58,928 bases of DNA from a virus. The notes beneath the pieces were generated by a model. The model had not been told where the DNA came from. It ran no database searches and saw only the letters and a program-made list of their open reading frames with translations. The position numbers and the translations under genes were made by a program. Shown one piece after another: positions 35,005 to 42,500 of this stretch (positions are counted from its first letter, which is position 1; every line of letters starts with the position of its first letter). Location of the stretch: the IMG/VR virus record IMGVR_UViG_3300025872_000063, positions 1 to 58,928 of that record. One strand, written 5' to 3'.

Positions 35005-35118
35005 ATGATTATCGAAACTGATGACTGGCTCGAGCAAGCATACGAAGACAGATTCTCCGTCGACGACAACGATGACGCCTATTTCGACGAACTCGACGAC
35101 GATGATGAATCTGAGTAG
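35005..35118 (+). CDS. Tiny acidic protein
   Basis: A 37-residue protein (MIIETDDWLEQAYEDRFSV...) with an Asp/Glu-rich end. TATAGT is 9 nt before the ATG, so the leader is almost absent. The TAG stop is formed by the next promoter (CTGAGTAG). Function unknown; a nucleic-acid mimic is conceivable from charge only. Confidence 0.6.
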   Translation: MIIETDDWLEQAYEDRFSVDDNDDAYFDELDDDDESE

Positions 35119-35158
35119 AGTATAATGTACTCATCAACCAACGACGAAAGGACACAAG

Positions 35159-35527
35159 ATGGACACCACACAGATGGTCAAGGTTGGCAACTTCGGTGTC
35201 GACAGCGGACAGATCGTGGTCATCGACCCCTGCTATGTGTGGGACGACGACTTCATGCCGAACGGCGACCCGACCGGCGGCCCGTATGACGCCGCCTGCC
35301 GCATCACCCTATCCAAGAAGAACTACGGCGAGATCGAGGGCGGCTTTGTCACCAGTACTCTCTACGGTGACGGAACCTACCCCATCTACGCTGAACTGAA
35401 CGAACTCGGTCAGATCGTCCGCATGATCATCGACTTCGATCCCGACTTGAACTGGGACGATGACGATGAAGATGAAGATGAAGACGAAGACGAAGATGTC
35501 GACGATGATAACAACGAGGATGAGTGA
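35159..35527 (+). CDS. Beta-rich protein with acidic tail
   Basis: A 122-residue protein: VKVGNFGVDSGQIVVIDPCYVWDDDF and GGFVTSTLYGDGTYPIYAELNELGQIVRMIIDFDP look like a small beta-fold seen in many phages, followed by ~28 Asp/Glu residues. GAAAGGACACAAG precedes the ATG. The next gene starts 4 nt after its stop. Function unknown. Confidence 0.75.
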   Translation: MDTTQMVKVGNFGVDSGQIVVIDPCYVWDDDFMPNGDPTGGPYDAACRITLSKKNYGEIEGGFVTSTLYGDGTYPIYAELNELGQIVRMIIDFDPDLNWDDDDEDEDEDEDEDVDDDNNEDE

Positions 35528-35530
35528 CAT

Positions 35531-35743
35531 ATGGCGAAGCCATCGATTCAAGACGCAATTGACATACTCAACAACTACGCCGGCGACGTGATGCTGATTG
35601 GTATCGACAAGGTGGCAGAACATGCAGGGCTCAAGCCGAGGGTCGTTCGCAAGTTTACGATCAACGTGCTCGAGGGCAAGAACGCTGACATTCGAAAGAT
35701 CCTCTTGTCAGTCAAAGCTCTAAAGGAGTCCAATGAAGCTTGA
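35531..35743 (+). CDS. Small helix-turn-helix-like protein
   Basis: A 70-residue protein, paralogous to the gene at 48798: VMLIGIDKVAEHAGLKPRVVRKFTINVLEGKNADIRKILLSVKAL matches the same spacing there (VAxxAGxKPxxVxKF...K..DxRKI). The pattern suggests a compact DNA-binding unit. It overlaps the next gene by 11 nt. Function unknown. Confidence 0.7.
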   Translation: MAKPSIQDAIDILNNYAGDVMLIGIDKVAEHAGLKPRVVRKFTINVLEGKNADIRKILLSVKALKESNEA

Positions 35744-35903
35744 TCTCTTCGAGCTCAATGGACTTCCGGAAGCCGCTGTGCGCGAACGCATCGCAAGCCT
35801 TGACACAACAATCAAGCATGGCAACTTTGAACCCGTAGTTCTTCGCGAATACGCGAAGGAACTGAAAGCGCTCGTATGGGCGCTTTCAAAGTATTCTGAG
35901 TAA
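35733..35903 (+). CDS. Small helical protein
   Basis: A 56-residue protein (MKLDLFELNGLPEAAVRER...) with AAAGGAG upstream inside the previous gene. Its TAA stop is formed by the next promoter (CTGAGTAA). Function unknown. Confidence 0.65.
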   Translation: MKLDLFELNGLPEAAVRERIASLDTTIKHGNFEPVVLREYAKELKALVWALSKYSE

Positions 35904-35938
35904 GTTATAATGTACATACACCGAAGAAAGGACACAAC

Positions 35939-36136
35939 ATGGACCACTCACCTCAGATGACGTACTTTGCCACTGATGGCAACTACGGCGACGCAGAGGG
36001 CATCGTCATCATTGACACGCAAAGCTGGACCGAAGACGAATGGACCATCATCGATGAAACACCAGATCGCCAGCGAGCCAGTGTCGCCCTAAGTCTTTCC
36101 AAGTCAAATGATGACCAGCTGGAGCTGTTCAAGTGA
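35939..36136 (+). CDS. Small acidic protein
   Basis: A 65-residue protein (MDHSPQMTYFATDGNYGDAEGIVIIDTQSWTEDEW...), beta-rich and acidic, preceded by GAAAGGACACAAC. The next gene's GTG overlaps its stop (GTGA). Function unknown. Confidence 0.65.
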   Translation: MDHSPQMTYFATDGNYGDAEGIVIIDTQSWTEDEWTIIDETPDRQRASVALSLSKSNDDQLELFK

Positions 36137-36399
36137 CTCAACCTGCAGAAGTATCATTCGAGATGCACAAAGATGGTCGATTCACAGACGACCAGCTTTG
36201 GTATTTCGCCGAAGGTGTCAATGACAAGACCAACGAAGAACTTACAGACATTCAGCGCGCCGAGATCTTTGATCTCCTCAAGGACGAAGCAGTCTGGCTT
36301 GTAAATGATCTCGAGCCGTACTTCAAATTTGAAGTCATGCTCGGTCTAGTTCTCTGGTTACGCGGACACAAAGTGTCGACCATTTCTCCAACCTTCTAA
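36133..36399 (+). CDS. Small protein coupled to 35939
   Basis: An 88-residue protein starting GTG within the previous stop. Acidic helices (RFTDDQLWYFAEGVNDKTNEELTDIQRAEIFDLLKDE) are followed by a hydrophobic end (FEVMLGLVLWLRGHKVSTI). Function unknown. Confidence 0.65.
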   Translation: MTQPAEVSFEMHKDGRFTDDQLWYFAEGVNDKTNEELTDIQRAEIFDLLKDEAVWLVNDLEPYFKFEVMLGLVLWLRGHKVSTISPTF

Positions 36400-36430
36400 C
36401 CTAGAAACTGTGAAGAGTATAATGGTAGAC

Positions 36431-36583
36431 ATGGCAAACAACCACACAGTTCACGTTCAGTGCAGTACGGAAACCTGTTTCAGCCTCTGGCTCGAACACG
36501 AGAAGTTGGCAAGAACCACTGACATGTACCCGCTCATGTCGCAAGTTCATTCAAATACAGACAACCGAATCGAGAACGTATGA
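36431..36583 (+). CDS. Small protein, near-leaderless
   Basis: A 50-residue protein (MANNHTVHVQCSTETCFSLWLEHEKLA...). TATAAT is 7 nt before ATG. Two Cys near the start (QCSTETC) could bind metal. Its TGA overlaps the following ATG. Function unknown. Confidence 0.6.
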   Translation: MANNHTVHVQCSTETCFSLWLEHEKLARTTDMYPLMSQVHSNTDNRIENV

Positions 36584-36765
36584 CAGCAAAAGCAATTGTG
36601 CGCATTTCTATTCACCAAACAACTGAGAGCAAGCTCACTGTCACGCACACTGACAACGCAGGCGCGTGTTGGAGCGACATCTCCGATGGTGCTGGCCAAG
36701 TCGTGACTATCTTCTTTCGCTCTGCAGAAGAGCGCGATGAGTTCTGGTTCAATGCCTCAGCTTGA
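36580..36765 (+). CDS. Small beta-rich protein
   Basis: A 61-residue protein (MTAKAIVRISIHQTTESKLTVTHTDNAGACWSD...) translated from an ATG overlapping the prior stop. The alternating pattern suggests a small beta-sheet. Function unknown. Confidence 0.6.
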   Translation: MTAKAIVRISIHQTTESKLTVTHTDNAGACWSDISDGAGQVVTIFFRSAEERDEFWFNASA

Positions 36766-36816
36766 AACTAAGCTAGGTATAATACACCTGCACGACCAAC
36801 TACGAAAGGACACACA

Positions 36817-37503
36817 ATGCCGAACTGGTGCAACAACAACATCTCAATCAGCGGTCCCAAGGCCGACACCGATGCGTTCTTTGCACGTATCGACCACAAG
36901 GACAACGACATGTCCATCCTGCAAACCTTCCTCCCCATGCCCGAAGTGCTGAATGGCACTGTCTCTCCCACCCCAACCTCTCCTGACCCCCACCCAAACT
37001 GGGCGAACATGGTCGCAGAGGGCACAATGACTCAGGAGCGGTACGATGCACTGTGCGCCGACCAGCGCGAGCGGTACGAGAGAGGGCAGAAGTCCTTCAC
37101 TCAGACTGGCTATTACGACTGGTGGCACTGGCAGAACACCAACTGGGGTGTCAAGTGGGGTGACTCGGACACGTCCATCACTCTGTATGAAGATGGCTCC
37201 ATCTCAGGAACTTTCACCACCCCTTGGGGTCCGCCTATCGAGGGTATCCTTCGCATCTCACTGCAGTTTCCGAACTGCACTTTCTGCATCTCTTGGTATG
37301 AACCTGGAATGTGCATGATTGGCGCAGCACGAATCGTCAACGGCGATATTGTCGATGAAACTGAGATCGGACAGGATGAGTGGCCTTCATGGGACGAACA
37401 GGACGATGGCGCCGCGTATGAGGAAGCCATCGACACGCTGGTAACTCGGTGTTCCGCTGAGATCATGTGGGGCGTCGACAGTAGCTCAGGCAACACAAAC
37501 TGA
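36817..37503 (+). CDS. YubB/DUF1281-like ferredoxin-fold protein
   Basis: A 228-residue protein. It begins MPNWCNNNISISG, the classic start of the Api92/YubB-like (DUF1281) family, and has YYDWWHWQNTNWGVKWGDSD and FTTPWGPPIEGILRISLQFPNCTF in the expected order. The family is frequent on plasmids and phages with no proven function. GAAAGGACACACA precedes the ATG; its stop lies in the next promoter. Good confidence in family, none in role. Confidence 0.8.
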   Translation: MPNWCNNNISISGPKADTDAFFARIDHKDNDMSILQTFLPMPEVLNGTVSPTPTSPDPHPNWANMVAEGTMTQERYDALCADQRERYERGQKSFTQTGYYDWWHWQNTNWGVKWGDSDTSITLYEDGSISGTFTTPWGPPIEGILRISLQFPNCTFCISWYEPGMCMIGAARIVNGDIVDETEIGQDEWPSWDEQDDGAAYEEAIDTLVTRCSAEIMWGVDSSSGNTN

Positions 37504-37544
37504 GCTTTGTATAATGTAGTTACACGAACGACGAAAGGACAGCA

Positions 37545-37808
37545 ATGAGCACAGCTCCCACGAAGCAACTCGCGAATGACGTACTGGAACTCGTGAGAAA
37601 CAAGTACAACTGCCGTTCCGAGGACAACGGTCCGCGTCTAATCATGGACTTTGATTGGTACAACGATCAGGGATGGCCTACGATCGTCTGGGAAGGTGGC
37701 CCCTACGAGTGGGCTGTCGAGTGCAGCTTCGAACTTCTCGATAGCGTTCCCAGGCCCGTCTGGTTCGAGGCGGCTACGGCCTGGGCTCTCAGCATCTACC
37801 TCAACTGA
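37545..37808 (+). CDS. Small protein, 87 aa
   Basis: The protein has an N-terminal helix (TKQLANDVLELVRNKYN) and a Trp-rich second half (FDWYNDQGWPTIVWEGGPYEWAVECSFELL). It follows a CTGAG promoter and GAAAGGACAGCA. Function unknown. Confidence 0.7.
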   Translation: MSTAPTKQLANDVLELVRNKYNCRSEDNGPRLIMDFDWYNDQGWPTIVWEGGPYEWAVECSFELLDSVPRPVWFEAATAWALSIYLN

Positions 37809-37866
37809 GCAAACAACTTTCTAAGAAAGTTATAATACAACTACCAACAACGACAAAGGACACAAC

Positions 37867-38235
37867 ATGAACTCATCTTTCGAAACGTCGCACGGAACAA
37901 TCGTGCTCGTCAACCGTAATCAAGCAACTCACGACGGACGAGGCTATCGTTCGAAGCCGCGAATGTACGTCGGAGGCTGCGACGGCTGGAGCAGGGCAGT
38001 GAAGAACACAGTCAGGAGCATCATCGACGAGAGCGGCGTTCCGCTCGACTTGACTGGCGCTCGCTGGTCGCAGTTCGCCGGGTGCAGCTGTCCGTGCTCT
38101 CCCGGCCTCATCCTGAAGTATCAGGGACTCACCATCGGAGAGGTCATCTACACTCACTACGACGTGTACGTGACCATCAAGGACGCTCCTACGATCGAGC
38201 CGGCACTGCCGTCTCGAGTTCTCGTAGGAGTATGA
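37867..38235 (+). CDS. Cys-cluster protein, 122 aa
   Basis: The protein has a beta-rich start (SHGTIVLVNRNQ), a basic segment (SKPRMYVGGCDGWSRAVKN) and FAGCSCPCSPGLILKYQG, a tight C-x-C-x-C cluster that may bind a metal or cluster. AAAGGACACAAC precedes the ATG, and a long terminator stem begins at its stop. Related small proteins occur in actinophages; function unknown. Confidence 0.7.
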   Translation: MNSSFETSHGTIVLVNRNQATHDGRGYRSKPRMYVGGCDGWSRAVKNTVRSIIDESGVPLDLTGARWSQFAGCSCPCSPGLILKYQGLTIGEVIYTHYDVYVTIKDAPTIEPALPSRVLVGV

Positions 38236-38295
38236 AATCGCGCTTGAGCGCGCTCGGCAGTTACTGTCCTTTCGGCCGGGCGCGCTCGCGCGTTT
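38235..38295 (+). terminator. Long composite terminator stem
   Basis: AAATCGCGC pairs with GCGCGTTT, and inside it GAGCGCGC (38246-38253) pairs with GCGCGCTC (38280-38287). The loop is 26 nt. It is followed by a TACAAT-type promoter (38297-38312) reading into 100 nt that holds only a 17-codon frame. Confidence 0.7.
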
Positions 38296-38436
38296 ACTGA
38301 GATCTCTACAATGAAAGGAGTCTCGCCGTACACCAGCGACATGGAAGAAACGCAGGCTCGCTAAGGGAGCCGCGGAATGCAGACGGGTCACTTCTGAGCA
38401 AGTTATAATGTATTCGCAACTACGAAAGGACACCAA

Positions 38437-38691
38437 ATGAACGAGCTCAATATCTCGCTAAACGACTGCTACATTCGAGTCATTCCCCAGTCTGACTGCA
38501 CGACACTCTTTTGGACTGATGGCATCAACGACTGGGAAGAGAACTACCAGACGTCATCCGCAGCTTTCTCGCGCCTGGCATGTCTTCTCGCCTGTGCAGA
38601 TTCCAAGTGGCTTCGCGGATTCAACTACGACGAAGAAAAGCATCAGCTCGCTTGGGCCGAGTTTCTTGACGGCGCTCTCGACAGGGACTGA
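38437..38691 (+). CDS. Small protein, 84 aa
   Basis: The protein (MNELNISLNDCYIRVIPQSDC...) has Cys residues scattered through WTDGINDWEENYQ and LACLLACADSKWLRGFNYDEEKHQLAW. GAAAGGACACCAA precedes the ATG. Function unknown. Confidence 0.7.
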   Translation: MNELNISLNDCYIRVIPQSDCTTLFWTDGINDWEENYQTSSAAFSRLACLLACADSKWLRGFNYDEEKHQLAWAEFLDGALDRD

Positions 38692-38742
38692 CACTTCTGA
38701 GCAAGTTATAATGTACCCATCAACGACGAAAGGACAAGGCAA

Positions 38743-38889
38743 GTGGGTATTCAAGATTACGCGCACTGGAACGAAGAAGCTTCGCTGATTTGGTGGCTCG
38801 AGGAAGGTCGTCATCCATATGAACCTGAGTTCTCGGATTTCGACGACGATCCCCGGGATGACTGGGATGACTGGGAAGACGTCGACTAA
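38743..38889 (+). CDS. Tiny acidic Trp-rich protein
   Basis: A 48-residue protein from GTG 38743 (VGIQDYAHWNEEASLIWWLEE...) with a C-terminal Asp/Trp repeat (DDDPRDDWDDWEDVD). GAAAGGACAAGGCAA supplies the ribosome site. Function unknown. Confidence 0.6.
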   Translation: MGIQDYAHWNEEASLIWWLEEGRHPYEPEFSDFDDDPRDDWDDWEDVD

Positions 38890-38951
38890 TCATCTGCTCC
38901 AGCAGAAACTAAGATTGTTATAATGATCTCACAACAACGAAAGGACACACC

Positions 38952-39254
38952 ATGACAGTCAAGTATCCGCACCTCTCCATCGAGCTCGTTGGCCAGGATG
39001 GCAACGCGTTCTCCATCCTCGGACGCCTGCAAGGCGTGCTTCGCCGTGGCGGCGTACCGAAGGACGAGATCGCTGCTGTGATGGCGGAGGCCCAGTCCGG
39101 CGACTACAGCCACCTGCTGGTCACCGTCATGAACACCGTCTCGGTCGACTCGAGCGACGACGAGGACGACGACCACGACCCGTGGGGCGACGACGAGGCC
39201 GACGACGTGTGGGGCGACTTCTACGACGAAGAATTTGAAGAGGTGCTCGACTGA
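38952..39254 (+). CDS. Conserved actinophage small protein
   Basis: A 100-residue protein. KYPHLSIELVGQDGNAFSILGRLQGVLRRGGVPKDEIAAVMAEAQSGDYSHLLVTVMNTVSV is a pattern I recognise as widespread in actinobacterial phages; the last 35 residues are an Asp/Glu tail. GAAAGGACACACC precedes the ATG. Function unknown despite wide occurrence. Confidence 0.8.
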   Translation: MTVKYPHLSIELVGQDGNAFSILGRLQGVLRRGGVPKDEIAAVMAEAQSGDYSHLLVTVMNTVSVDSSDDEDDDHDPWGDDEADDVWGDFYDEEFEEVLD

Positions 39255-39323
39255 CAACGTCGCGTGACAATGTCAAGATCTGAGTAAGATATAATAATCT
39301 CAACAACAACGAAAGGACACGAC

Positions 39324-39569
39324 ATGAACGATGATTATCCGGAAGATGATTACGACAATGAAGGTGAGATCATCGCCGAGTTCATTATGAGCTGGGTCGC
39401 CGGCGGCGGTCGCGCGAGCGATGCGATGGTGGCCTATCACCAACACAAGGCGATGGCTGCCGGCACCTGGCCGCCCAATGAAGAAGAGGATAGCTCCCCG
39501 CGGTACGGGGACCCCGACTTCGACTATGAAGGTCTTTATCTCTGGGAGATGAATCAAGAAATGTACTGA
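39324..39569 (+). CDS. Small acidic protein, 81 aa
   Basis: Acidic ends (MNDDYPEDDYDNEGE ... FDYEGLYLWEMNQEMY) surround a helix (IIAEFIMSWVAGGGRASDAMVAYHQHKAMA). GAAAGGACACGAC precedes the ATG; a CAGCC / GGCTG hairpin follows the stop. Function unknown. Confidence 0.7.
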   Translation: MNDDYPEDDYDNEGEIIAEFIMSWVAGGGRASDAMVAYHQHKAMAAGTWPPNEEEDSSPRYGDPDFDYEGLYLWEMNQEMY

Positions 39570-39625
39570 CAGCCAGCAAGGCTGACACCTCCTGAGTATG
39601 AGGCTAAACTGCTCGGGACGAACCT

Positions 39626-39805
39626 ATGGCTGTAATGGCAATCGTTCCTTATGAATACAGCCCTCACGACTTTCGCCAGCGGGAGTCGCGCGAATATAAA
39701 GCTGGCAGGGGCATCGATACCCCCAATGTAAACCTGTGGCCCGCAGGCGAGAGTATCGAAGGGTTTATTAGAATCTGCATAGCCCGTCTCAACTATGTAG
39801 AGTGA
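39626..39805 (+). CDS. Possible 59-residue protein behind a repeated start segment
   Basis: The frame MAVMAIVPYEYSPHDFRQRE...RICIARLNYVE lacks a normal ribosome site. A ~24-nt segment (AACTGCTCGGGAC then RAACCTATGG) covers its start at 39605 and recurs at 39868, where the same ATG opens a 9-codon frame. Promoter copies are absent upstream, so the gene would read through from 39324. The 39570-39910 gap also holds GC-rich hairpins, so a structured RNA is the alternative. Confidence 0.35.
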   Translation: MAVMAIVPYEYSPHDFRQRESREYKAGRGIDTPNVNLWPAGESIEGFIRICIARLNYVE

Positions 39806-39956
39806 CGCACGCTTTATGAGCATATTGAAAGAGCGTTGGTGTTGCCGACCTGAGCATGTCGACCATAAACTGCTCGGGACAAACCTATGGCAGACGGACA
39901 AGGAAATAAGTTCTGAGTTTGATATAATAATCTCAGGAACAACGAAAGGACACACG

Positions 39957-40199
39957 ATGAACATCATGGATTTGAAGAATGCTGTCGATCTCGCACTCGA
40001 GCGGGGAATCGACCCTAACTGCACTGTTGTGCTGGGTCTTGGAGACGTTTCTCAGACCCTCGAGTGGGCCATCTTGGACATGATCGAAGATCCGTCAAAC
40101 CCCGACAACACGTATGAGGGTGTGATTTGGTTCACTCTGTTTCCCGGAGAGGAAGCAGATGGCCGCTTCACTCCATGCCATTGGCCCGCGGATGCGTAA
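39957..40199 (+). CDS. Small acidic protein, 80 aa
   Basis: ATG 39957 follows GAAAGGACACACG and promoter 39913-39928. MNIMDLKNAVDLALERGIDPNCTVVLGLGDVSQTLEWAILD resembles a widespread phage family of small alpha/beta proteins (helix, then VxL strand, then acidic loop). Ends FTPCHWPADA. Function unknown. Confidence 0.7.
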   Translation: MNIMDLKNAVDLALERGIDPNCTVVLGLGDVSQTLEWAILDMIEDPSNPDNTYEGVIWFTLFPGEEADGRFTPCHWPADA

Positions 40200-40211
40200 G
40201 TGTCCCGTAGA

Positions 40212-40250
40212 AAGTTCAGGCCTGGAAGGGCGCCAGAATGCAGACGGGCC
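40212..40250 (+). repeat. Copy of the TTCAGGCCTGG...GCAGACGGG element
   Basis: Intergenic; nearly matches the sequence inside the CHAP-like gene at 28760-28800 over about 38 nt and stands 15 nt upstream of a CTGAG promoter. Confidence 0.5.
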
Positions 40251-40307
40251 ATCTTCGTCAAGTTCTGAGTAAGTTATAATGCACTAGTACGCAAGAAAGG
40301 ACAGCAG

Positions 40308-40475
40308 ATGAAGTGCAAATGCGCGATGTGCGGACGAGACAACTCCGCCAAACTGGGCAGGGCGTCGTACGCCCGTTCAGGGATCTACACCTCCGAGCAA
40401 AAGTCCAAGGGCGACATCAAGCGCATCGAACGTCGCCTCCGTCGTCGTCGTGAGAACTTCGACCTCTCTTTCTGA
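40308..40475 (+). CDS. Small zinc-type basic protein
   Basis: A 55-residue protein (MKCKCAMCGRDNSAKLGRA...) with a CxCxxC start and a very basic helix (KRIERRLRRRRENFDLSF). GAAAGGACAGCAG precedes the ATG; its TGA lies in the next CTGAG. A nucleic-acid-binding role is plausible from composition. Confidence 0.7.
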   Translation: MKCKCAMCGRDNSAKLGRASYARSGIYTSEQKSKGDIKRIERRLRRRRENFDLSF

Positions 40476-40493
40476 GAAAGGTATAATGACACC

Positions 40494-40655
40494 ATGATCA
40501 GCTACGAACACAAGGGGGGCGCATGGCTGCTTCCTCTCACTGGAACACGCGACGTCCCGACGTGCCAAGACTGCGAAGAGACCAATGGTCTCGAGTTCGT
40601 GTCCTGGATCGACGCCTACCTCTGCCCTGAATGCCTAGCTAACGAACTTGGCTGA
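40494..40655 (+). CDS. Leaderless zinc-ribbon protein
   Basis: A 53-residue protein (MISYEHKGGAWLLPLTGTRD...) with PTCQDCEET and YLCPECLANE, a two-knuckle zinc ribbon. TATAAT is exactly 6 nt before ATG. Function unknown. Confidence 0.7.
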   Translation: MISYEHKGGAWLLPLTGTRDVPTCQDCEETNGLEFVSWIDAYLCPECLANELG

Positions 40656-40711
40656 CCTCATTTGCTTTCTGAGCAAGTTATAATGATCTCACAACGACGA
40701 AGGGACAAGCA

Positions 40712-40867
40712 ATGAACACCATCACCGAGGGTCTGATCTTCAAGGCCCGCTGCACGATCGCAGAGATCGAAGACTGCTTCGATATGAACTCGGCGCTCGA
40801 GCTGATCGACAAGCTCTCCCGTCGCATCAATGAACTGATCGACGAGCTGGAGTCGATCAAGAACTGA
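40712..40867 (+). CDS. Small helical protein
   Basis: A 51-residue all-helical protein (MNTITEGLIFKARCTIAEIEDC...) ending in a coiled-coil-like LSRRINELIDELESIKN. AGGGACAAGCA precedes the ATG, and its TGA is inside the next promoter. Function unknown. Confidence 0.65.
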   Translation: MNTITEGLIFKARCTIAEIEDCFDMNSALELIDKLSRRINELIDELESIKN

Positions 40868-40885
40868 GTAAGTTATAATGTACTC

Positions 40886-41166
40886 ACAACATCAACCGCA
40901 CGAAGAGCGCTTCGGCACCGACGTACGGTAGCAAGTCACAAGACGTTAGACGCAAGCCTCTGGCACGATAAGGCTCTCAGCATCCAAAGCGATACTGCTC
41001 TACGACGACCATGGCGTCGCACCAGTCCCTCCTCACGGATCAGATCCGTCCTCCTCTGTACGCATCCGCCACTCTAATCGTCTTACTCTGCTACCCGACT
41101 GCTCCCCGGCCAAGGAGCAGAACGCCGGGCGTTTCCGGAGACCAGCCGGAGCGTTCTTCATGTGGT
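40886..41166 (+). ncRNA. Structured noncoding RNA B, copy 1 (~280 nt)
   Basis: Transcribed from CTGAG-N5-TATAAT (40864-40879) and ending at the next promoter; no good ORF. A long-range helix pairs GGTAGCA (40927-40933) with TGCTACC (41089-41095) and GACGTTAGA (40942-40950) with TCTAATCGTC (41073-41082, one bulge). Between them, a core identical to copy 2 holds CGACG / CGTCG and ACGGAT-CAG-ATCCGT hairpins flanked by TCCTCC-like single strands. A 3' hairpin CTGCTCC / GGAGCAG (41099-41120) follows, then a conserved TCCGG / CCGGA stem. Confidence 0.75.
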
Positions 41167-41216
41167 TGATTCTGAGCAAGTTATAATGTACTTACCAACG
41201 AGGAAAGGACAAAGCA

Positions 41217-41384
41217 ATGCCGAGCAACTACCCCGACGGAATGCGCGAGTCGGACATCCCGGGCTGGTGGGACGTGGAGTGCCCGACCTGTGAGGAGGAG
41301 GGGTACACCGACGACTGCCCCACCTGCGAGGGAACTGGCAACATCGACAGTCGCAGCCGGTGGGAGCCGGAATACGACGACTGA
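41217..41384 (+). CDS. DnaJ-type zinc-finger small protein
   Basis: A 55-residue protein with VECPTCEEEGYTDDCPTCEGTGNID, two CxxC knuckles including a CxxCxGxG repeat as in the DnaJ zinc domain. GAGGAAAGGACAAAGCA precedes the ATG. Probably a redox or protein-binding zinc finger; target unknown. Confidence 0.7.
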   Translation: MPSNYPDGMRESDIPGWWDVECPTCEEEGYTDDCPTCEGTGNIDSRSRWEPEYDD

Positions 41385-41387
41385 ACT

Positions 41388-41440
41388 CGGCGCCTCGAGC
41401 GCTGGCCGGCGCCTCGAGCGCTGGCCGGCGCCTCGAGCGC
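41388..41440 (+). repeat. Tandem GC-rich palindromic repeat
   Basis: A 19-nt unit (CGGCGCCTCGAGCGCTGGC) occurs twice and a third time truncated, directly after a stop and before a promoter. GGCGCC and CTCGAG are self-complementary, so hairpins can form. Related to the GCCGGC/CTCGAG arrays further right. Confidence 0.75.
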
Positions 41441-41467
41441 AAGAACTAAGAAAGGTATAATGAGACC

Positions 41468-41737
41468 ATGCTCAAGATCAACGTAACAACTTCCCGTCGA
41501 GATGGCGATTATTCCGATGTCTTCATCCAATATGCGGACGACGACAAGATTCACGCCGGCGCAATACGCAAGACGCTGACTGGCAAGTGGAATACCATCG
41601 TCGACGGAGAACTCTACACCGCTCGGACAAAGTCGGACGCCGTTCTCACGGTTTGCTATCTGACTGGACCGAAGTTCTTTTCTGGCGCAGTCTATAAGTA
41701 CGGTGCTTACACACTTGCACTTCCAAGTTCTGAGTAA
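41468..41737 (+). CDS. Leaderless small beta-rich protein
   Basis: An 89-residue protein (MLKINVTTSRRDGDYSDVFIQYADDDKIHAGAIRK...) with alternating hydrophobic strands. TATAAT is exactly 6 nt before ATG, and TAA is provided by the next promoter (CTGAGTAA). Function unknown. Confidence 0.7.
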   Translation: MLKINVTTSRRDGDYSDVFIQYADDDKIHAGAIRKTLTGKWNTIVDGELYTARTKSDAVLTVCYLTGPKFFSGAVYKYGAYTLALPSSE

Positions 41738-41773
41738 GTTATAATGTACTCACCAACGAGGAAAGGACAAAGC

Positions 41774-41998
41774 ATGGACGAGATGATCGTGATCGACACG
41801 CCGGAGGGCATCGAACACTTCCGCCTCGCGGCGCTCATTGCGGCGCTTCGCATCGAAGTCAAGACTGGAATGGTCGGCCGTATGCCGACCCTGCCAGTCG
41901 CCAGGAGCTACGGCGTGCAGGCCAGGACCAAGAAGAAGGCACTCGAGGAGCTCGAGGGCATCTACATGGTCACCTACGGCAGGCCGTACGGATCGTGA
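41774..41998 (+). CDS. Small protein, 74 aa
   Basis: ATG 41774 follows GAGGAAAGGACAAAGC. MDEMIVIDTPEGIEHFRLAALIAALRIEVKTGM followed by LPVARSYGVQARTKKKALEELEGIY is a pattern seen in many actinophages; a small helical fold is likely. Function unknown. Confidence 0.72.
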   Translation: MDEMIVIDTPEGIEHFRLAALIAALRIEVKTGMVGRMPTLPVARSYGVQARTKKKALEELEGIYMVTYGRPYGS

Positions 41999-42106
41999 CC
42001 GCCACGGCGGGCCGGCGCAATGAATGCCGGCCCGCCAGGCGGCGCAATGCAGACGGGCCACTTCTGAGCAAGTTATAATGTACTTACAACGAGGAAAGGA
42101 CACACA

Positions 42107-42271
42107 ATGAAGACGAGCAACGAACTTCTCAAGTTGGTCAGGGAGAGCGTGGAGCTCGCGGACGAGCGCAAGAACGTCGGAACGCTTGGCCCGTGGGAGG
42201 CGATCGGTATTCTCAAGAGCACGGTCAACTTTCTCATCACGCACATCGAGCGTGATCAGACTTCTGAGTAA
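42107..42271 (+). CDS. Small helical protein
   Basis: A 54-residue protein (MKTSNELLKLVRESVELADE...), ending HIERDQTSE with its TAA given by the next promoter. GAGGAAAGGACACACA precedes the ATG. Function unknown. Confidence 0.65.
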   Translation: MKTSNELLKLVRESVELADERKNVGTLGPWEAIGILKSTVNFLITHIERDQTSE

Positions 42272-42285
42272 GGTATAATGTATTC

Positions 42286-42441
42286 ATGGGAACGACAAAG
42301 AACAACTCGAGGACCAAGTGGGCATGGACAGACGCTGAGCGTCAGGCATTCGCGGATGGCGTCCGCGTCCGTGCACAGCGGATTCCAAACAAGAAGCGCA
42401 TCGCGTCACGGAACGCGTGCCGGCGTGGAGGCGGCGAATGA
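42286..42441 (+). CDS. Leaderless basic small protein
   Basis: A 51-residue protein (MGTTKNNSRTKWAWTDAER...) ending in a basic stretch (IPNKKRIASRNACRRGGGE). TATAAT is 6 nt before ATG. Possibly nucleic-acid binding. Function unknown. Confidence 0.65.
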   Translation: MGTTKNNSRTKWAWTDAERQAFADGVRVRAQRIPNKKRIASRNACRRGGGE

Positions 42442-42500
42442 CCGGCCCGCTAAGCGCCGGCGCGCAGACGGGTCACTTCTAAGAAAGGTATAATGACGAC

